This document shows, piece after piece, positions 1 to 10,493 of a DNA stretch of 31,330 bases. The notes under the pieces were generated by a model. That model made no database searches and was not told the DNA's origin. It saw nothing but the letters and a program-made list of their open reading frames with translations. Source of the DNA: Phoronis ovalis (lineage: Eukaryota > Phoronida > Phoronidae); NCBI GenBank assembly GCA_028565635.1, contig JAOXYB010028622.1:1-31330 (forward strand), in the 5' to 3' direction. Positions within the stretch are counted from its first letter, which is position 1; each line of letters opens with the position of its first letter. Position numbers and translations under genes: made by a program.

Positions 1-118
1 AGCCTCTGTATTAAATGTAATCTTGTTATATCAGTACTACATGTCTAAGCCTCTGTATTAAATGTAATCTTGTTATAGCAATACTGCATGCATAAGGGTA
101 TGCATTAAATGTAATCCT
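1..118. repeat. Edge of a 47-bp minisatellite in gene B intron 2
   Basis: About two and a half copies of the same 47-bp unit (agcctctgtattaaatgtaa...) that forms the large array at 26650-29030. It lies at the same place relative to the EGF exon, so the two arrays are homologous. It runs off the window's left end. Confidence 0.9.
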
Positions 119-449
119 GGTGTGTGTATGTGTGTGTGCGTGCGCGAGTAATTTTACCAAAAAATTAAGTAGGCGAGATTAATACTTACCCATAGCAAAC
201 ATTGGGTTCTTGAAAAACCGTAAGCACTCTTTAAATGACGGTGCGCTCTGTGTACAATTTAGTCTGGGCAGCTAAACATCATTTTGTATAAGTTACATTT
301 TTGATAACACAATGATGATCTACACAAAGGTTTATACAACATGAGGTTAAATTAGGAATAGAAAAGATAAAAATCGGCTCAACACGTCTTTACATACATA
401 GCCATAGATATGGAAGGCGCCACTGTAAGCATAAGAGAAAATATTTTAC
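119..449. other. Gene B intron between minisatellite and EGF exon
   Basis: A GT-rich run (about 119-146) is followed by roughly 200 bp absent from the equivalent place in gene A, where the array abuts the homologous flank directly. Homology with gene A resumes near 354 (aatagaaaagataa). No coding signal seen. Confidence 0.6.
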
Positions 450-590
450 TTAATTGACAATTGTCTCCAGAATATCCAGTAGCACATCCATCATTGCACA
501 CTCCTGTGACGTCATTACACGGTCCTCCTGTTGAACAGTGACATTCACTCTTACAGTCATTACCAAATCTTCCTGATGGACAAGCGGCAT
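450..590 (-). CDS. Gene B exon: 8-cysteine EGF-like module (paralogue of gene A)
   Basis: 141 bp, phase 1-1, with acceptor gttttttag and donor gtaaaa. The translation CPSGRFGNDCKSEC ... GYSGDNCQ has eight cysteines. By hand it differs from gene A's EGF exon (29119-29259) at about 12 of 141 bases and 6 residues, with no indel. The following intron begins with the same flank and 47-bp repeat as in gene A. The rest of gene B lies to the left of the window. Confidence 0.9.
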   Translation of the reverse strand: MPLVHQEDLVMTVRVNVTVQQEDRVMTSQECAMMDVLLDILETIVN

Positions 591-1453
591 CTAAAAAACA
601 GAAAGTTCTAAATGCATTCATGAACATTCAGTTGAACAGTGTGTAAGATCGGCTAGTCACCCTCAAGCCACCTGGTACTGGAGCTTCAATGGACTAATTC
701 GTTATCTGAAGAGGTACCTTAATAGTGCATTGCAGTATCTGTTAGTTACACTGTTTCCCACAAGGAATCAGCATACACATGCCTGAGCTTTCTGTCTTTT
801 TTCGCTGTCACATTGGAAATGTCCTCTCCCCAAAACTCAGATCTGAGAATAGTTTGGAGCGTTTTAAATCAAAATTGTAATTGTAATATATATAGACTAT
901 AGACATTTCACTTCATTTTATTTCTACATAAATTTAGATATTGGGCTGTTCAATTACATATATTATAGCTAGCGAAAGAAACTCTGTAAGGTGGAGATTT
1001 ATCAGGTGTCAATTTGCCAGATTAAGGCTATTTTCCACTATTCGGGAGGGATAGCAGGTACAACGTATTGTAATAAGCTTGGAAACTGAAGCATAACATT
1101 TTTAGTTATTATTGATAGCTATGAAACACTATGTAACAGTAGAAAAGGCAGTGAATCAGTAAATAATATATAATTATGTATAATATAATAGTATTCAAAG
1201 CGATATTGTAAACTATTGTTTTTGCCTATATGTAACTGTTTGATGAAAGCTTTAAATGTATATCTAGACGATTACATGCATAATGTAGCTTTGGTGTATC
1301 GCTGAGATTTGCAATTACCAGCACACACACACATACACACCTGGACAATAAAATAAAAAAATTACCCAATTCCTCTGCATGATAGCCTTCATGCATACAA
1401 AAATTGTACAGCCTTTCTTTCATTAGCTGTAACACCCAAAATGTGCGAATAAA

Positions 1454-2128
1454 TGCTAATCTGGACCCTGTTTAAATAGAAATTCGTAAAAAATCCGCAT
1501 TGCATTTTTTTCACTCCAAATAGATGTTTTCTAAAACTTTAACATTCAAGCTATGTCATAATGGTGTTTTCAAACAATTGTGTAAAATTTGTGAAATTTA
1601 ATTAGCGTTTAATTACTTCCTATGAAAATCGTTAGGTACATCCTACAGGAAAACCCAGTAGATAAAAATTCCGGCTAACTATATTTTTAACAACCAATCA
1701 ATACTCCAATCATTTGTTTTTGACCATTTTTAAATTGCGCAACAGCTTTTGAGTATATAAACAATTTAGCGTTTTTAGCAAATAAAAAATTATCTTTTTT
1801 TAAACATTAATTACTACTTCAAATACTATTTACGGTCTTTACAATTCGGTTAAAACAAATGATGGAAGTATCGTTTACTTCTTATTAAAAACGTAGTTAT
1901 CTTCAATTTAGATCCGCAGGATTTTGCTGTAGCATGTACCTTATGATTTTATGAGATGTCTTAAAAAATGTATTAAATTTTATTCGTTGTATACACAAGT
2001 CCAAAAATACCACCAAAACATAGCATGGATGTTAAAATTTCAGAAAACATTTTATTTTACATAAAAAAATGTAATGCGGATTTTTCATTGAATCTTTAAT
2101 TAAACAGTACCGAGGGTCCAGCTTAGCC
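1454..2128. mobile_element. 675-bp MITE-like element with terminal inverted repeats
   Basis: The left end reads gctaatctggaccctgttta and the right end, reversed, ggctaagctggaccct. Sub-terminal aaaatccgcatt(g/a)cattttttt is also inverted at both ends. The gene A copy of this locus lacks exactly this segment, which fixes the borders. No coding capacity. The superfamily cannot be assigned from the ends alone. Confidence 0.85.
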
Positions 2129-2309
2129 TTAAAGGGCTCGATTTTCCTGTTGAAATCAAGTTTGGCATCGTTTATATATTTACTGATTAAACAATTAATA
2201 AAATCATAGTTACATATTTTTTATTGCAAATATATATGCTTTGAATAGCACAAGTAGAAGCACATTTTAGCAAATTAGGCAAGGCTGCACAAATACACAC
2301 ATACACATA

Positions 2310-2319
2310 AACACCCACA
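2310..2319. repeat. LINE 5' target-site duplication
   Basis: AACACCCACA here recurs at 6203-6212 just after the ATT tail of the LINE. The motif is simple and CA-rich, so chance similarity is possible. Confidence 0.6.
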
Positions 2320-2348
2320 TCAGTGTTGAAAAGAAAGTTAAAGAGCTT

Positions 2349-2588
2349 ATGTCAAATCAGTTGGAAATAGAAAATGTTGAGAAAGTGCACATTGAAAGAG
2401 CTCATAGATTACATAGACCAAAAGGAGTTAAAATACCAATAATTGTCAAATTCAACAGCTTTAAGGATCGAGAGAATGTGCTTAGCCATGCTAAAGAAAA
2501 GTTAAAGGGTTCAGTGTTTCGTGTGACTCAAGACTTTACTTCACTTGTTAAGGATTTAAGAAGAAAGTTAGGAGTGTATACTGTGTGA
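2349..2588 (+). pseudogene. LINE ORF1-like RNA-binding fragment
   Basis: The frame carries HIERAHRLHRPKGVKIPIIV followed by KFNSFKDRENVLSHAKEKLK. The IERAHR-x-PIIVKF-x-KDRE pattern is shared with LINE ORF1 (transposase_22-like) proteins, which chaperone element RNA. Only the C-terminal part is present, ending in a stop at 2588, consistent with 5' truncation of the insertion. Confidence 0.75.
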
Positions 2589-2615
2589 GCCCGAGAGGAA
2601 GGGAAGAGGGCATTT

Positions 2616-3575
2616 GTGAATTATGATAAACTGGTGATTGATGGGAAGACTTTTGTGTATAACGATGAGAAGGATGATATTCGGGAGTTATTTATGAAGC
2701 TGGCCCAGGCAAATGTACACAAAACAGCTGTTAGAAACCCAGATAATTTAAGGATTGTAGCTCTGAATGTAAGTGGTTTAAAAAGCAAATTAGCTGATGG
2801 AGCATTTACAAAATTTCTATATGATTACGAAATAGTACACCTTAGTGAAACATGGGCAGAGTCCAATGGTGACTTTATTGAGTGTATGCCTGGATATGAA
2901 CATTATGTAATATGTCATAACAGAACTAGTAAATATGGTCACGCTCCAGGAGGTTTACTTGTAGCTGTAAAGAAATATATAAGTAACGAAATACAGCGTA
3001 TAAATAACAATTTTAAATATGTAGTAATATTAAAATTGAAAGCAGACTTTTTTAATATGGAAAATGATATAGTAATGGCATGTACACACCTTCCACCTGA
3101 AAATTCAAAGAGTTATGATATGGACGAACAGGAAACAACTGGTATGTTATTGTTGGAAAATGGGTTAATCAAAATAATAAGTGTACATGATAGTGCAAAA
3201 GTATGTGTAATTGGGTATCTAAATGCACGAACAGGGAACCTGAAGGATTACATTCTCGATGGCAATGCACACAGTTTGCCTATGGAAGATTGGTACCATA
3301 GTGACGATTTCAATATTCCGCGTAAATCTCAAGATAAGGATGGTCAAGTAAACAAATATGGAAAAGATCTCATTCATATGTGTCAATCATTAAACATACA
3401 TATGTTAAACGGTAGATACAGTAGCTACTCTGAAGGAAGTTACACGTTTATGCATGTCTTCTCGAGGTTGTAGTTTGATCGATTATGCATTAGTATCCAC
3501 GAACATGTTCAAGGGAAGCTGCATAAAATGTTTCAATGTATTGTATTAAGACGTATCAGATCATTTGACATTGCT
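2616..3575 (+). pseudogene. LINE AP-endonuclease domain, broken
   Basis: Endonuclease motifs in order: LRIVALNVSGL, LSETW, THLPPENS, GYLNARTG, then after a frameshift near 3470 SLIDYALVS, and SDHLTLLLE after a stop. In active APE-type endonucleases the GDxN motif is catalytic; here it reads GYLN, so the aspartate is lost. With the frameshift and stop, this copy cannot nick DNA. Confidence 0.85.
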
Positions 3576-4250
3576 CTTAGAAATTAAATGGGAAATCAGT
3601 GAATCTTATACTCAAAATAGTAGTGAATTACAACAGCGAATACGATTTAAATGGAATGATCAGAATGACGAAGATACGAGCTTATTTGTGCAGCATATAA
3701 ATGAAAGTAATGAAAGGCTATTGTGTGAGGAACTTGTTGAGAATGGTCATATAGACAAAGTTGTTGCAACAATTGAAAATATACACTCAAAAGCTGCAGA
3801 ACACATGTTACATAAACAGAAAAATAGAAAAATTGGATATCAACCAATATGGTGGGATAGAGAATGTGCGGAACTACAATCGACAAAAAACAGGTTATTA
3901 CGAGTATTCAGAAATTTAAGATTACAGCAACATTTAAATGAATACCTTAATGCAAAAAAGAAATTCAAAGGAACATGTGAAATGAATGACAAAGCATACA
4001 AGGAAAATATGAGAAAGGAAATTAGGCGAAATATGACTGACAGAAATAAGTCCTGGAAAACGCTAAAATCTTTTCGACGTAAAAGCACAGAACATTCTAT
4101 AACACCAAAAGAATGGTTAAATCATTTTAAACTTTTATTGGAACAAAACCAGGTGAATATAGAGAAAGAACATGAGTAGACGGCAAATAAGTTCCTAAGA
4201 GACCATGGACAGTGTGAAGATTGTGAAGATATTGAAGAGTTAGAATTAGA
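3576..4250 (+). pseudogene. LINE linker region between endonuclease and RT
   Basis: Same frame as the SDH motif, open to a stop at 4179. Lysine-rich and charged (for example KKKFKGTCEMNDKAYKENMR and SWKTLKSF), with QPIWWDRECAELQSTKNRLL, the 'WWn.eC...k...' linker typical between EN and RT in many LINEs. No catalytic motif expected. Confidence 0.75.
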
Positions 4251-6067
4251 TATAACAGAAGCAGAATTAAGAAAAACTGAGTATGCAAATTGGGAAACTC
4301 CCAGGTATTGATGCAATTGAAATTGAATTTCTTAAACACATTTGCGAAATACTTATTCCTGTGATAACTAAACTCTATAATAAAATTTTAAATGTAGGAT
4401 ACTTCCCAGAATCATGGTGTAAATCAATTATTCCGCCGATACATAAAAATGGATCAACTTCTGAAACGAAAAATTATAGAGGAATATCAATAATTAACGT
4501 AATTGGTAAAGTGTTTACACAAATTCTAAATAATGGGCTAACAAGCTGGATGGAGTTAAATGACAAATTGCCTGAGGAATTCGAACAAGCTTGATTCAGA
4601 AAGGGTCACTCAACATGCGATCATATATTTGTGTTACAGCCAATGGTGCAAAAATACATTTTCAAAAAGAAAGGGAGATACTACTGTTGCTTTGTTGATG
4701 TTTCGTCAGTTTTTGATAGTGCACCGCACACTTTATTATGGTATAAATTACTACTTGGGGGATCCATCGAGGAATAATCACAGTGTTAAAATATATGTAT
4801 GAAAAATTGCAGTCAAGTGTGCTAATAAAAGGAAGGATTAACATATATATTTAGATATATACTAGGCAAGGTTGCCAACTAAGCTCACTATTATTCATAT
4901 CTTATTTAAATAACCTATTATCTATGTGTCATAAGAAGGGATGTAAAGGAGCGTATGTATCAGAAGAATTCCCAAATGTTATGATGTTGTTATACGCTGT
5001 GCACAGGGCACAGCCACATGTATACAGTTACAACAAATGTTGGATGAGCTAGTAAATTTCTGTAAACTGTGGAGATTACAAGTTAATTTGAAAAGACAAA
5101 AGTCATAGTCTTCCGTAATGGTGGTCGTTTACGAAAATGGAATTTTGATGGTAAAGACATTACTGTTGTATCTTTTTATAAATATTTAGGACCGTTTTTT
5201 ACTCCTAAACTGTGCTGGTTATTTGCTCAAAAAGCTCTTGCAGATCTAAAGTCTGTAAATTTGATTGAAACAGTTACTTACAAATGTGATTACCTTCCTT
5301 TTGATGCTTTGTTTAACATATTTGATAACATGACATTACCAGTGTTAAATTGTGGAGCAGAGATCTGGAGGTTTGAAACAAAATTTGTAATGGGTATCTC
5401 TTCTAACACGTGCAATGCAGCAGCCCTTGGGGAAGGAGACCACTGTATTGCAAATCATTATGTAAATTAGTTAAGTACTGGTTCAGATTGTTAAGTATGC
5501 CTAGTGAAAGACTGCCCAAAGCAGCATATAATGTGATATGCCAACTGAACAGTGTAGGCAGAAGAACGTGGACAACTGAGGTTAAGTACATCTTGAATAG
5601 GTATGGGTTTGGGGGTGTAGGGTCAGTAGCAAGGGGTAGGGTCAGTTAAGATTTTTATGAAAGTCTTTGAAGATAGAGTGATAAACTGTGCAGGACAGGA
5701 CTGGCATAACGAAGTCAACGAATCTAGATAATTGTTTATATATAAAGAATTCAAATCATACTTACAGCCCGAGAAATATCTGATGGCAATAACACAGTCA
5801 AAAATGAAGTCAAACTGAGCTAGGTTCAGGTGGTCAAACCATGCATTAAATATAGAGACAGGTAGACATTTAAATTTGGATAGAGATTTTAAATTATGTG
5901 AATACTGTCTTAACATGCTGGGAGAAAGCTTCTTGGAGGACGAGATACATATGCTACGTATCTGTCCTCTCTGCCAGGATCTAAGATCTATTCTACCTCG
6001 GGAATATGTGATAAATGAAACATTGTTTGGATTTGTAAAGTTTTACAAGATATTGAGATTTCTGTGA
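4251..6067 (+). pseudogene. LINE reverse transcriptase and C-terminal region, broken
   Basis: RT fragments in order: GIDAIEIEFLKH, PPIHKNGSTSETKNYRGISI, FRKGHSTCDHIF (new frame), FVDVSSVFD (motif A), LSLLFISYLN-like remnant, then MMLLYA followed by VHRAQ where the catalytic YADD aspartates should be. The thumb and connection region (KYLGPFF, LPVLNCGAEIW) and a cysteine motif (LCEYCLN ... HMLRICPLC) follow in several frames. The missing DD and multiple stops show the enzyme is dead. Confidence 0.85.
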
Positions 6068-6181
6068 TAATTAACTTGGCTTGTTTTCTTACTATTCCTT
6101 TTAAAAGAAGGAAGGAATATTTGTATTGTCTATATTGTTTGTAAACTGTATTATGGGCCGGTGGCCTTTAGTTACAAATAG

Positions 6182-6202
6182 TATTATTATTATTATTATT
6201 AT
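6182..6202 (+). repeat. ATT microsatellite tail of the LINE
   Basis: An ATT/TTA run directly after the conserved 3' UTR end; a 3' tail of this sort is used by several LINE clades instead of poly(A). Confidence 0.85.
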
Positions 6203-6212
6203 AACACCCACA
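6203..6212. repeat. LINE 3' target-site duplication
   Basis: AACACCCACA matches 2310-2319 and marks the end of the insertion. Confidence 0.6.
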
Positions 6213-7218
6213 CACAAACATTTAAATAACATTTTTGGAAGTTCGTCCAATTCGACATTTTGATCTCTAAATGACCTTTTGACCTCAATGTCAATTCATC
6301 CCATCCCCGAAATGTCCTATGTTAATATAAACCTTATTGAAAATTGTGATACTACCCTATCGACACTCCTTACATTAATGTTTGTCATAGTCACTAGAAC
6401 GAAACGACCGTGAAAAGGTGGGATAATAAATAATAATTATAACAAGTAAGGAGACAGGTTAGTATCCCTGGAGACACCGTCATTAAAGTTAACTATTTAG
6501 CACATAGGCTCAAATATTGTTATCTTGATTGCATCTCTAAGAAAACAAAATAAAAGTGTCTTGATCCCGGAGAAGGAAATAGTTCTTAGTGCTGCTCTCG
6601 ATAAGTCTCGATCTGGCTCAAGTTAACAGTCGTTTCCCTCTAGTCAGTATGAATAGCATTGACAGGTTTGTTCATATGTATAGTATCAAATGCATGGCTA
6701 TGTATATTGATGTGAATGTGAGCTAAAACTTGTAAAGGAAACATATAACATATATTACACCCTTGGGTTACACGTGGTTCTACGCAAATCACCCTGAGTA
6801 TATCGTTTAACATTTTCATATTTTATAGTTTCTTACCTCTAAATTCCAGTGTTATGTCTTATTGTCATGTGGCTTCGTTTACAGACGGTGTTGCTATAAG
6901 GCATACATTGGCACATACATTTGGGAGGAATTAAATCACACAATATGAAAATATTAACCGTTCTAGCGGAGGTTTATAGCCCCTGTCAGTCTGCGTGATT
7001 CATGCATGTACCACGGACATGTACCTGGAGTCAATCGTAGCAGGTGCAAGAACAGGTGTCTAGACTCTGACTCCGGTTCTTATCAATGCTATTTTTCTTA
7101 CGTCGGTCTAGTCCATAAAAAGATGACTATTTTTTAAACTTTGCTCTATAAATGATTCAAAAAACCTTGTCCATACTTTCTATCAGTTGTATACATAAAA
7201 ATAGAATATGCAGCTTAC
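6213..7218. other. Gene B first intron, host sequence
   Basis: No ORF, repeat family or exon seen apart from the hexamer pair at 6272-6285. Confidence 0.6.
6272..6285 (-). promoter_or_regulatory. Perfect DR2 nuclear-receptor half-site pair
   Basis: TGACCTTTTGACCT on the plus strand is AGGTCA-aa-AGGTCA on the minus strand, a DR2 element of the kind bound by RXR heterodimers. It lies in gene B's first intron, about 0.9 kb downstream of its start codon. Function is inferred only. Confidence 0.3.
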
Positions 7219-7288
7219 CAACGCACACAACACTGTGAAGCAACAAAATTGCTATAAGGAAATACAAACGTTCTAGGTCGACAGCCAT
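7219..7288 (-). CDS. Gene B first coding exon: signal peptide
   Basis: The ATG at 7288 opens MAVDLERLYFLIAILLLHSV followed by VCV and ends G|GTAAGC, phase 1. This is a typical signal peptide: short charged N-region, ten-residue hydrophobic core, small residues before the cut. Phase 1 joins directly to the EGF exon at 590 as VVCV-DAACPSG, which puts cleavage just before the EGF module. The 6.6-kb intron to the EGF exon is long because a MITE and a LINE inserted into it. No cDNA evidence is available, so an intervening exon cannot be excluded. Confidence 0.75.
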
Positions 7289-7735
7289 TACTCCAAACAA
7301 ACAGACCCAATCAGTCTTGCACATTTAAAGGAAAAGATGCTTTTATTTCCTGGTACTAGCTATAAAGGCTAACGATTTCCCACTGACCTAAATTTATTAC
7401 CATCAAAATAGTTACGGTAACTAGGTGAAAGCATCCAATCATTAAAGTCACATGAAATATGATATTAATGTGCGGCACCCTGACACAATTATTTTAAAAT
7501 TTCATTTGCCGGGTAAACAACTCATGATACCTAAATAAACAAATGTATCAAGTAGGATATTTTAATACAAATGCGATGATAATTCAATGTATTGTGTCAA
7601 TTGACATAGACATAATTAATTGTTTTCCTTGTATAGATCTTTCAGTTATTGTAGCGAAGTTTCTTCATAAAGAAGGCGCAGAATAGAATATTTGATTGCA
7701 CTTGGTGGAGCTATCGGTCTCAGACCCAAACGATC

Positions 7736-7829
7736 CCAGCATGCCGCATTCATTCTGTGAATGAACAATTATGCAGTTCTGCGTGCGCTCACGGATTCAT
7801 TCACAAAACGCATTCCATGCATGCTGAGC
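7736..7829. repeat. 94-bp imperfect palindrome upstream of gene B
   Basis: cagcatgccgcattcattct and its imperfect complement (ending cattccatgcatgctgag) face each other around a short loop, with inner attcattctgtgaatgaa also palindromic. It could form a hairpin or be a tiny fold-back transposon remnant. It lies about 450 bp upstream of gene B's ATG. Confidence 0.65.
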
Positions 7830-8216
7830 CAAAACCAAGAAAAATCTTATGTTCTTTGATCTAAGAAAATATCCTCCTTTTTGTGAGGATATCAATACAT
7901 ATATTTTCATTTATTTTTATTTTATTAATAATTTTCACCGGTTAAAGCTTTTCTAAAGTCAAATTTAAAACAACAAGTTTTACGCATAAATAAAGGATGC
8001 CGATATTGAAAGGGTCTGAAAGTTCAATTAAATGACCAATGACAATTAAAAGCCCGGGGAACACCAGTCTTGAGGATCCTGGCAGAGCATAATGTATACC
8101 AGCGTGATATCATTTGGTACAACTAAAATATTTGGTACGATGATTAAAGAAAGTTTAATTAATACATGCCCAATAATGTAAATATATATAACTAAACGGA
8201 ACAATAGATAACATGG

Positions 8217-8254
8217 GACGTTGCGTCAGATACTCCCGCACCACTGCGTAACAT
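8217..8254 (+). repeat. Solo terminal repeat of the 21436-22974 element family
   Basis: gacgttgcgtcagatactcc and the following cgcaccactgcgtaacat match the left end of the element at 21436. No partner end was found nearby, so this is a fragment or a diverged end. Confidence 0.75.
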
Positions 8255-9028
8255 AAATTGTAACACTAAGCTTGATTGGGACATCAGCATGCTTTAATGC
8301 GGAGTGATTGACTGACAAGATTAAAAACTTTAATCATTACATGTATTTCCTTGTCGTTAGTTAACTTTTCACATTTTGTTTTGTTAAATTGATCAATTGC
8401 TACACATTCTACCTACTTTCAGTCCCAGAATCAGGAAAAACGAGTTTTTCTTCTAGAACTGAACCTATCATTATTAACTCTTATTATTAAAGCTTGTTTT
8501 AAAATAAAGTTTTAGAACCGTTCAACTTTCCTCGTTTGATTTTACTTAGTGAGGTATTTTATACTGTATGTTCTCGATGAATAAAGCTGAATTTCTAAAG
8601 AAAAAAAGTTTTATGGTTTTTCCTGGATAACTTGGAACGCCTGGGATAATTGGATTGGTTATTAGATTTAACAAAAAATAGAATTCATCTCTGCATCTTG
8701 ACGTTGTTGCTAAGAGGCTTTATAAATTTAATTATATAGTTTTATAATTACTGTTACATGCACCTGCAGTTCAAGTATAAGAGTACTGTTATTTCCTTGT
8801 CTGTTCCATCAAGTGATTTGTCTAGACAAATTCCAGAATAAAACTTACTAATAACTACTATTAAACAAAGCTTTATTAGAATTTAAAATTAAAAGTTCAG
8901 ATTACATGCAAAGTGTACTAGTTGACTAGATGCACTTTAAACTATATTACAAATGCTATGTTTGCATGCTAGCTGTGTAATATCGATACAGAGGACTGGA
9001 AGCGGCCGGATCGGTATTTTCGTTTGGC

Positions 9029-9148
9029 CAAATTAGTAGAGAGGATACTGGTTCCTGACAAATTAGCGCAGTGGATGCTGTTTTTTGAATAAATCTACTC
9101 AGTTGATATGTTTTTTGACGAAAGAAAACTAGTGGACCAAGTGTTACA
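9029..9148. repeat. Degenerate 30-bp tandem repeat, four units
   Basis: Units begin at 9029, 9059, 9089 and 9119. The common form is caaattag...ga-gatactg-tttttga. The period divides by three, but a stop interrupts the frame, so coding is unlikely. Confidence 0.5.
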
Positions 9149-9590
9149 GGGTTTTACAAACCGGCATTCCAACACGCATGAAATTAATAGAAATCAGTGA
9201 TTATTACAAGAAATAAATAAAAAAATAAGCAAGCCGGATTTTGGAGTGAAAAATATAGTGGAGAGGGTCCGTTTTTTAAGCGATCCCTAGTTAGGGTATT
9301 TGCAGATACCTAACCTATGTGATCTCCTGCATACTGTTACTGAATATTAACCTACTCAGGCCCTCCTGAGATTTCTGTTAGCAGATCTTAACCCTACGAT
9401 TTATATGAAACGTGGTGCTCTCCTCAAGATCCAGTTTATATAAATTAATAATTTTTGCCCTCAAGATCTATGCGCTCGAAAGTCTTGCAATTGAGCTCCT
9501 ATACACGACATAATCATTGTAGGAAAATTATAGAGGGGCAATCATAGTCAATATAGACAGTAATGGAAATTCATGATATCTGTGCAATAT

Positions 9591-9634
9591 ATGTTATATT
9601 TATGTTATATTTATGTTATATTTATGTTATATTT
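9591..9634. repeat. 11-bp tandem repeat, four perfect copies
   Basis: Unit atgttatattt repeated four times without change. Confidence 0.9.
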
Positions 9635-9739
9635 AATATTTAGAATGTTACATTAAAAGGTTACTTTATCTCTGCATCCTAGTTGAACCCCGAAAACCGC
9701 CTTAATTTATAAATCGCCACTAGCTTTGGCTAAAAACCA

Positions 9740-9990
9740 GCTATGTTGTACAATAAAAGCGATATAAAAATACAATAAGTAAGATAAAACTTAGCGGTGC
9801 TGTACAATGAAAGAAGCATAAAAATACAACAAGTCCGATAAAACACAGCGGCGTTGTACAATAAAAACACTATAAAAATACAATAAGTCAGATAAAACCC
9901 CAGCTGAGCTGTACAATAAAAGTACTATAAAAATAAAACAAGTCAGATAAAATATAATTACAAGTACCGTACATTAAAAACGATTTTAAA
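9740..9990. repeat. 54-bp tandem repeat, about 4.5 units
   Basis: tgtacaataaaa recurs at 9747, 9801, 9855, 9910 and, diverged, near 9967. Each unit also holds tataaaaatacaa-aagt-(a/c)gataaaa. Confidence 0.85.
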
Positions 9991-10065
9991 AATCAAACTT
10001 CTCAATAAGTTCTAATGACAAGTTCTGTTTTAGCCGAAGATTTAAATAGAAATATCAGCTTCTCA

Positions 10066-10200
10066 TTTGCTAACTGTAACTGTAGCTACATTCCATAACT
10101 TAGGTGCTGATACAGCATATGCTCTATCTCCATAAGTGACTGAATTTGTGGAATTTGCCATCTGTGTCGCCGAGCGACACTCTATCTTGTTTATAATATA
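10066..10200 (-). pseudogene. LINE C-terminal fragment
   Basis: The minus-strand frame contains SVTYGDRAYAVSAPKLWN, very close to the conserved YGDRAFxVxAPxLWN end of CR1/L2/Jockey-type reverse transcriptase polyproteins. Nothing else of the element is recognisable. It is unrelated to the LINE at 2320-6202 by position and orientation, and lies just downstream of gene A's stop. Confidence 0.7.
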
Positions 10201-10493
10201 TCTATTTATATTCATACATGTGAAACATCTTTTCAAACAGCAGCTATATAATATCAAAATGTCATGCGAAGTGCACACAATCATTACAAAAGCAGTAAAG
10301 CCTCACTGATCTAAATATCGTATTCATAAAATACAGAATTCCCTCTTATTTACACACAAGACACTTTCGCGCTGAACTCATTGGAAGATTGATTTGTCAG
10401 TTGAGGCCTTAAGTGTTAATCTTCAATGATATTTTTAAAACTCATTTTCATTGGCTTGCAGCTATGAATGTTGTTACATCCCGTTTACTGTCT

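Larger units (their letters stand above)
352..2190. repeat. Segmental duplication, copy 1 (gene B)
   Basis: Colinear with about 29028-30262: EGF exon, the flank with gagcgttttaaatcaaaatt, the tatattatagctagcgaaag stretch, a CA-rich tract, cacccaaaatgt, and then (after the MITE) ttaaaggg-tcgattttcct. Homology fades soon after 2190. Most of this copy is intron sequence. Confidence 0.85.
2320..6202 (+). mobile_element. Decayed non-LTR retrotransposon (LINE), probably 5'-truncated
   Basis: In order on the plus strand: ORF1-like fragment, AP endonuclease, linker, reverse transcriptase, C-terminal zinc-knuckle-like region, 3' UTR ending gggccggtggcctttagtta and an ATT microsatellite tail. Frameshifts and stops break the ORF throughout and catalytic residues are lost (see parts). 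A LINE-type protein order with a short tandem 3' tail suggests a CR1/RTE/L2-like clade; I cannot assign it more closely. It sits in gene B's first intron in antisense orientation. Confidence 0.88.
7289..10493. other. Intergenic region between gene B start and gene A stop
   Basis: No gene found. It should hold the gene B promoter and gene A 3' UTR. No convincing AATAAA was seen on the minus strand just after gene A's stop. It contains the small repeats and transposon scraps listed separately. Confidence 0.6.

Noticed and set aside
3647-4339. Minus-strand ORFs
   Set aside because: Antisense shadows of the LINE linker.
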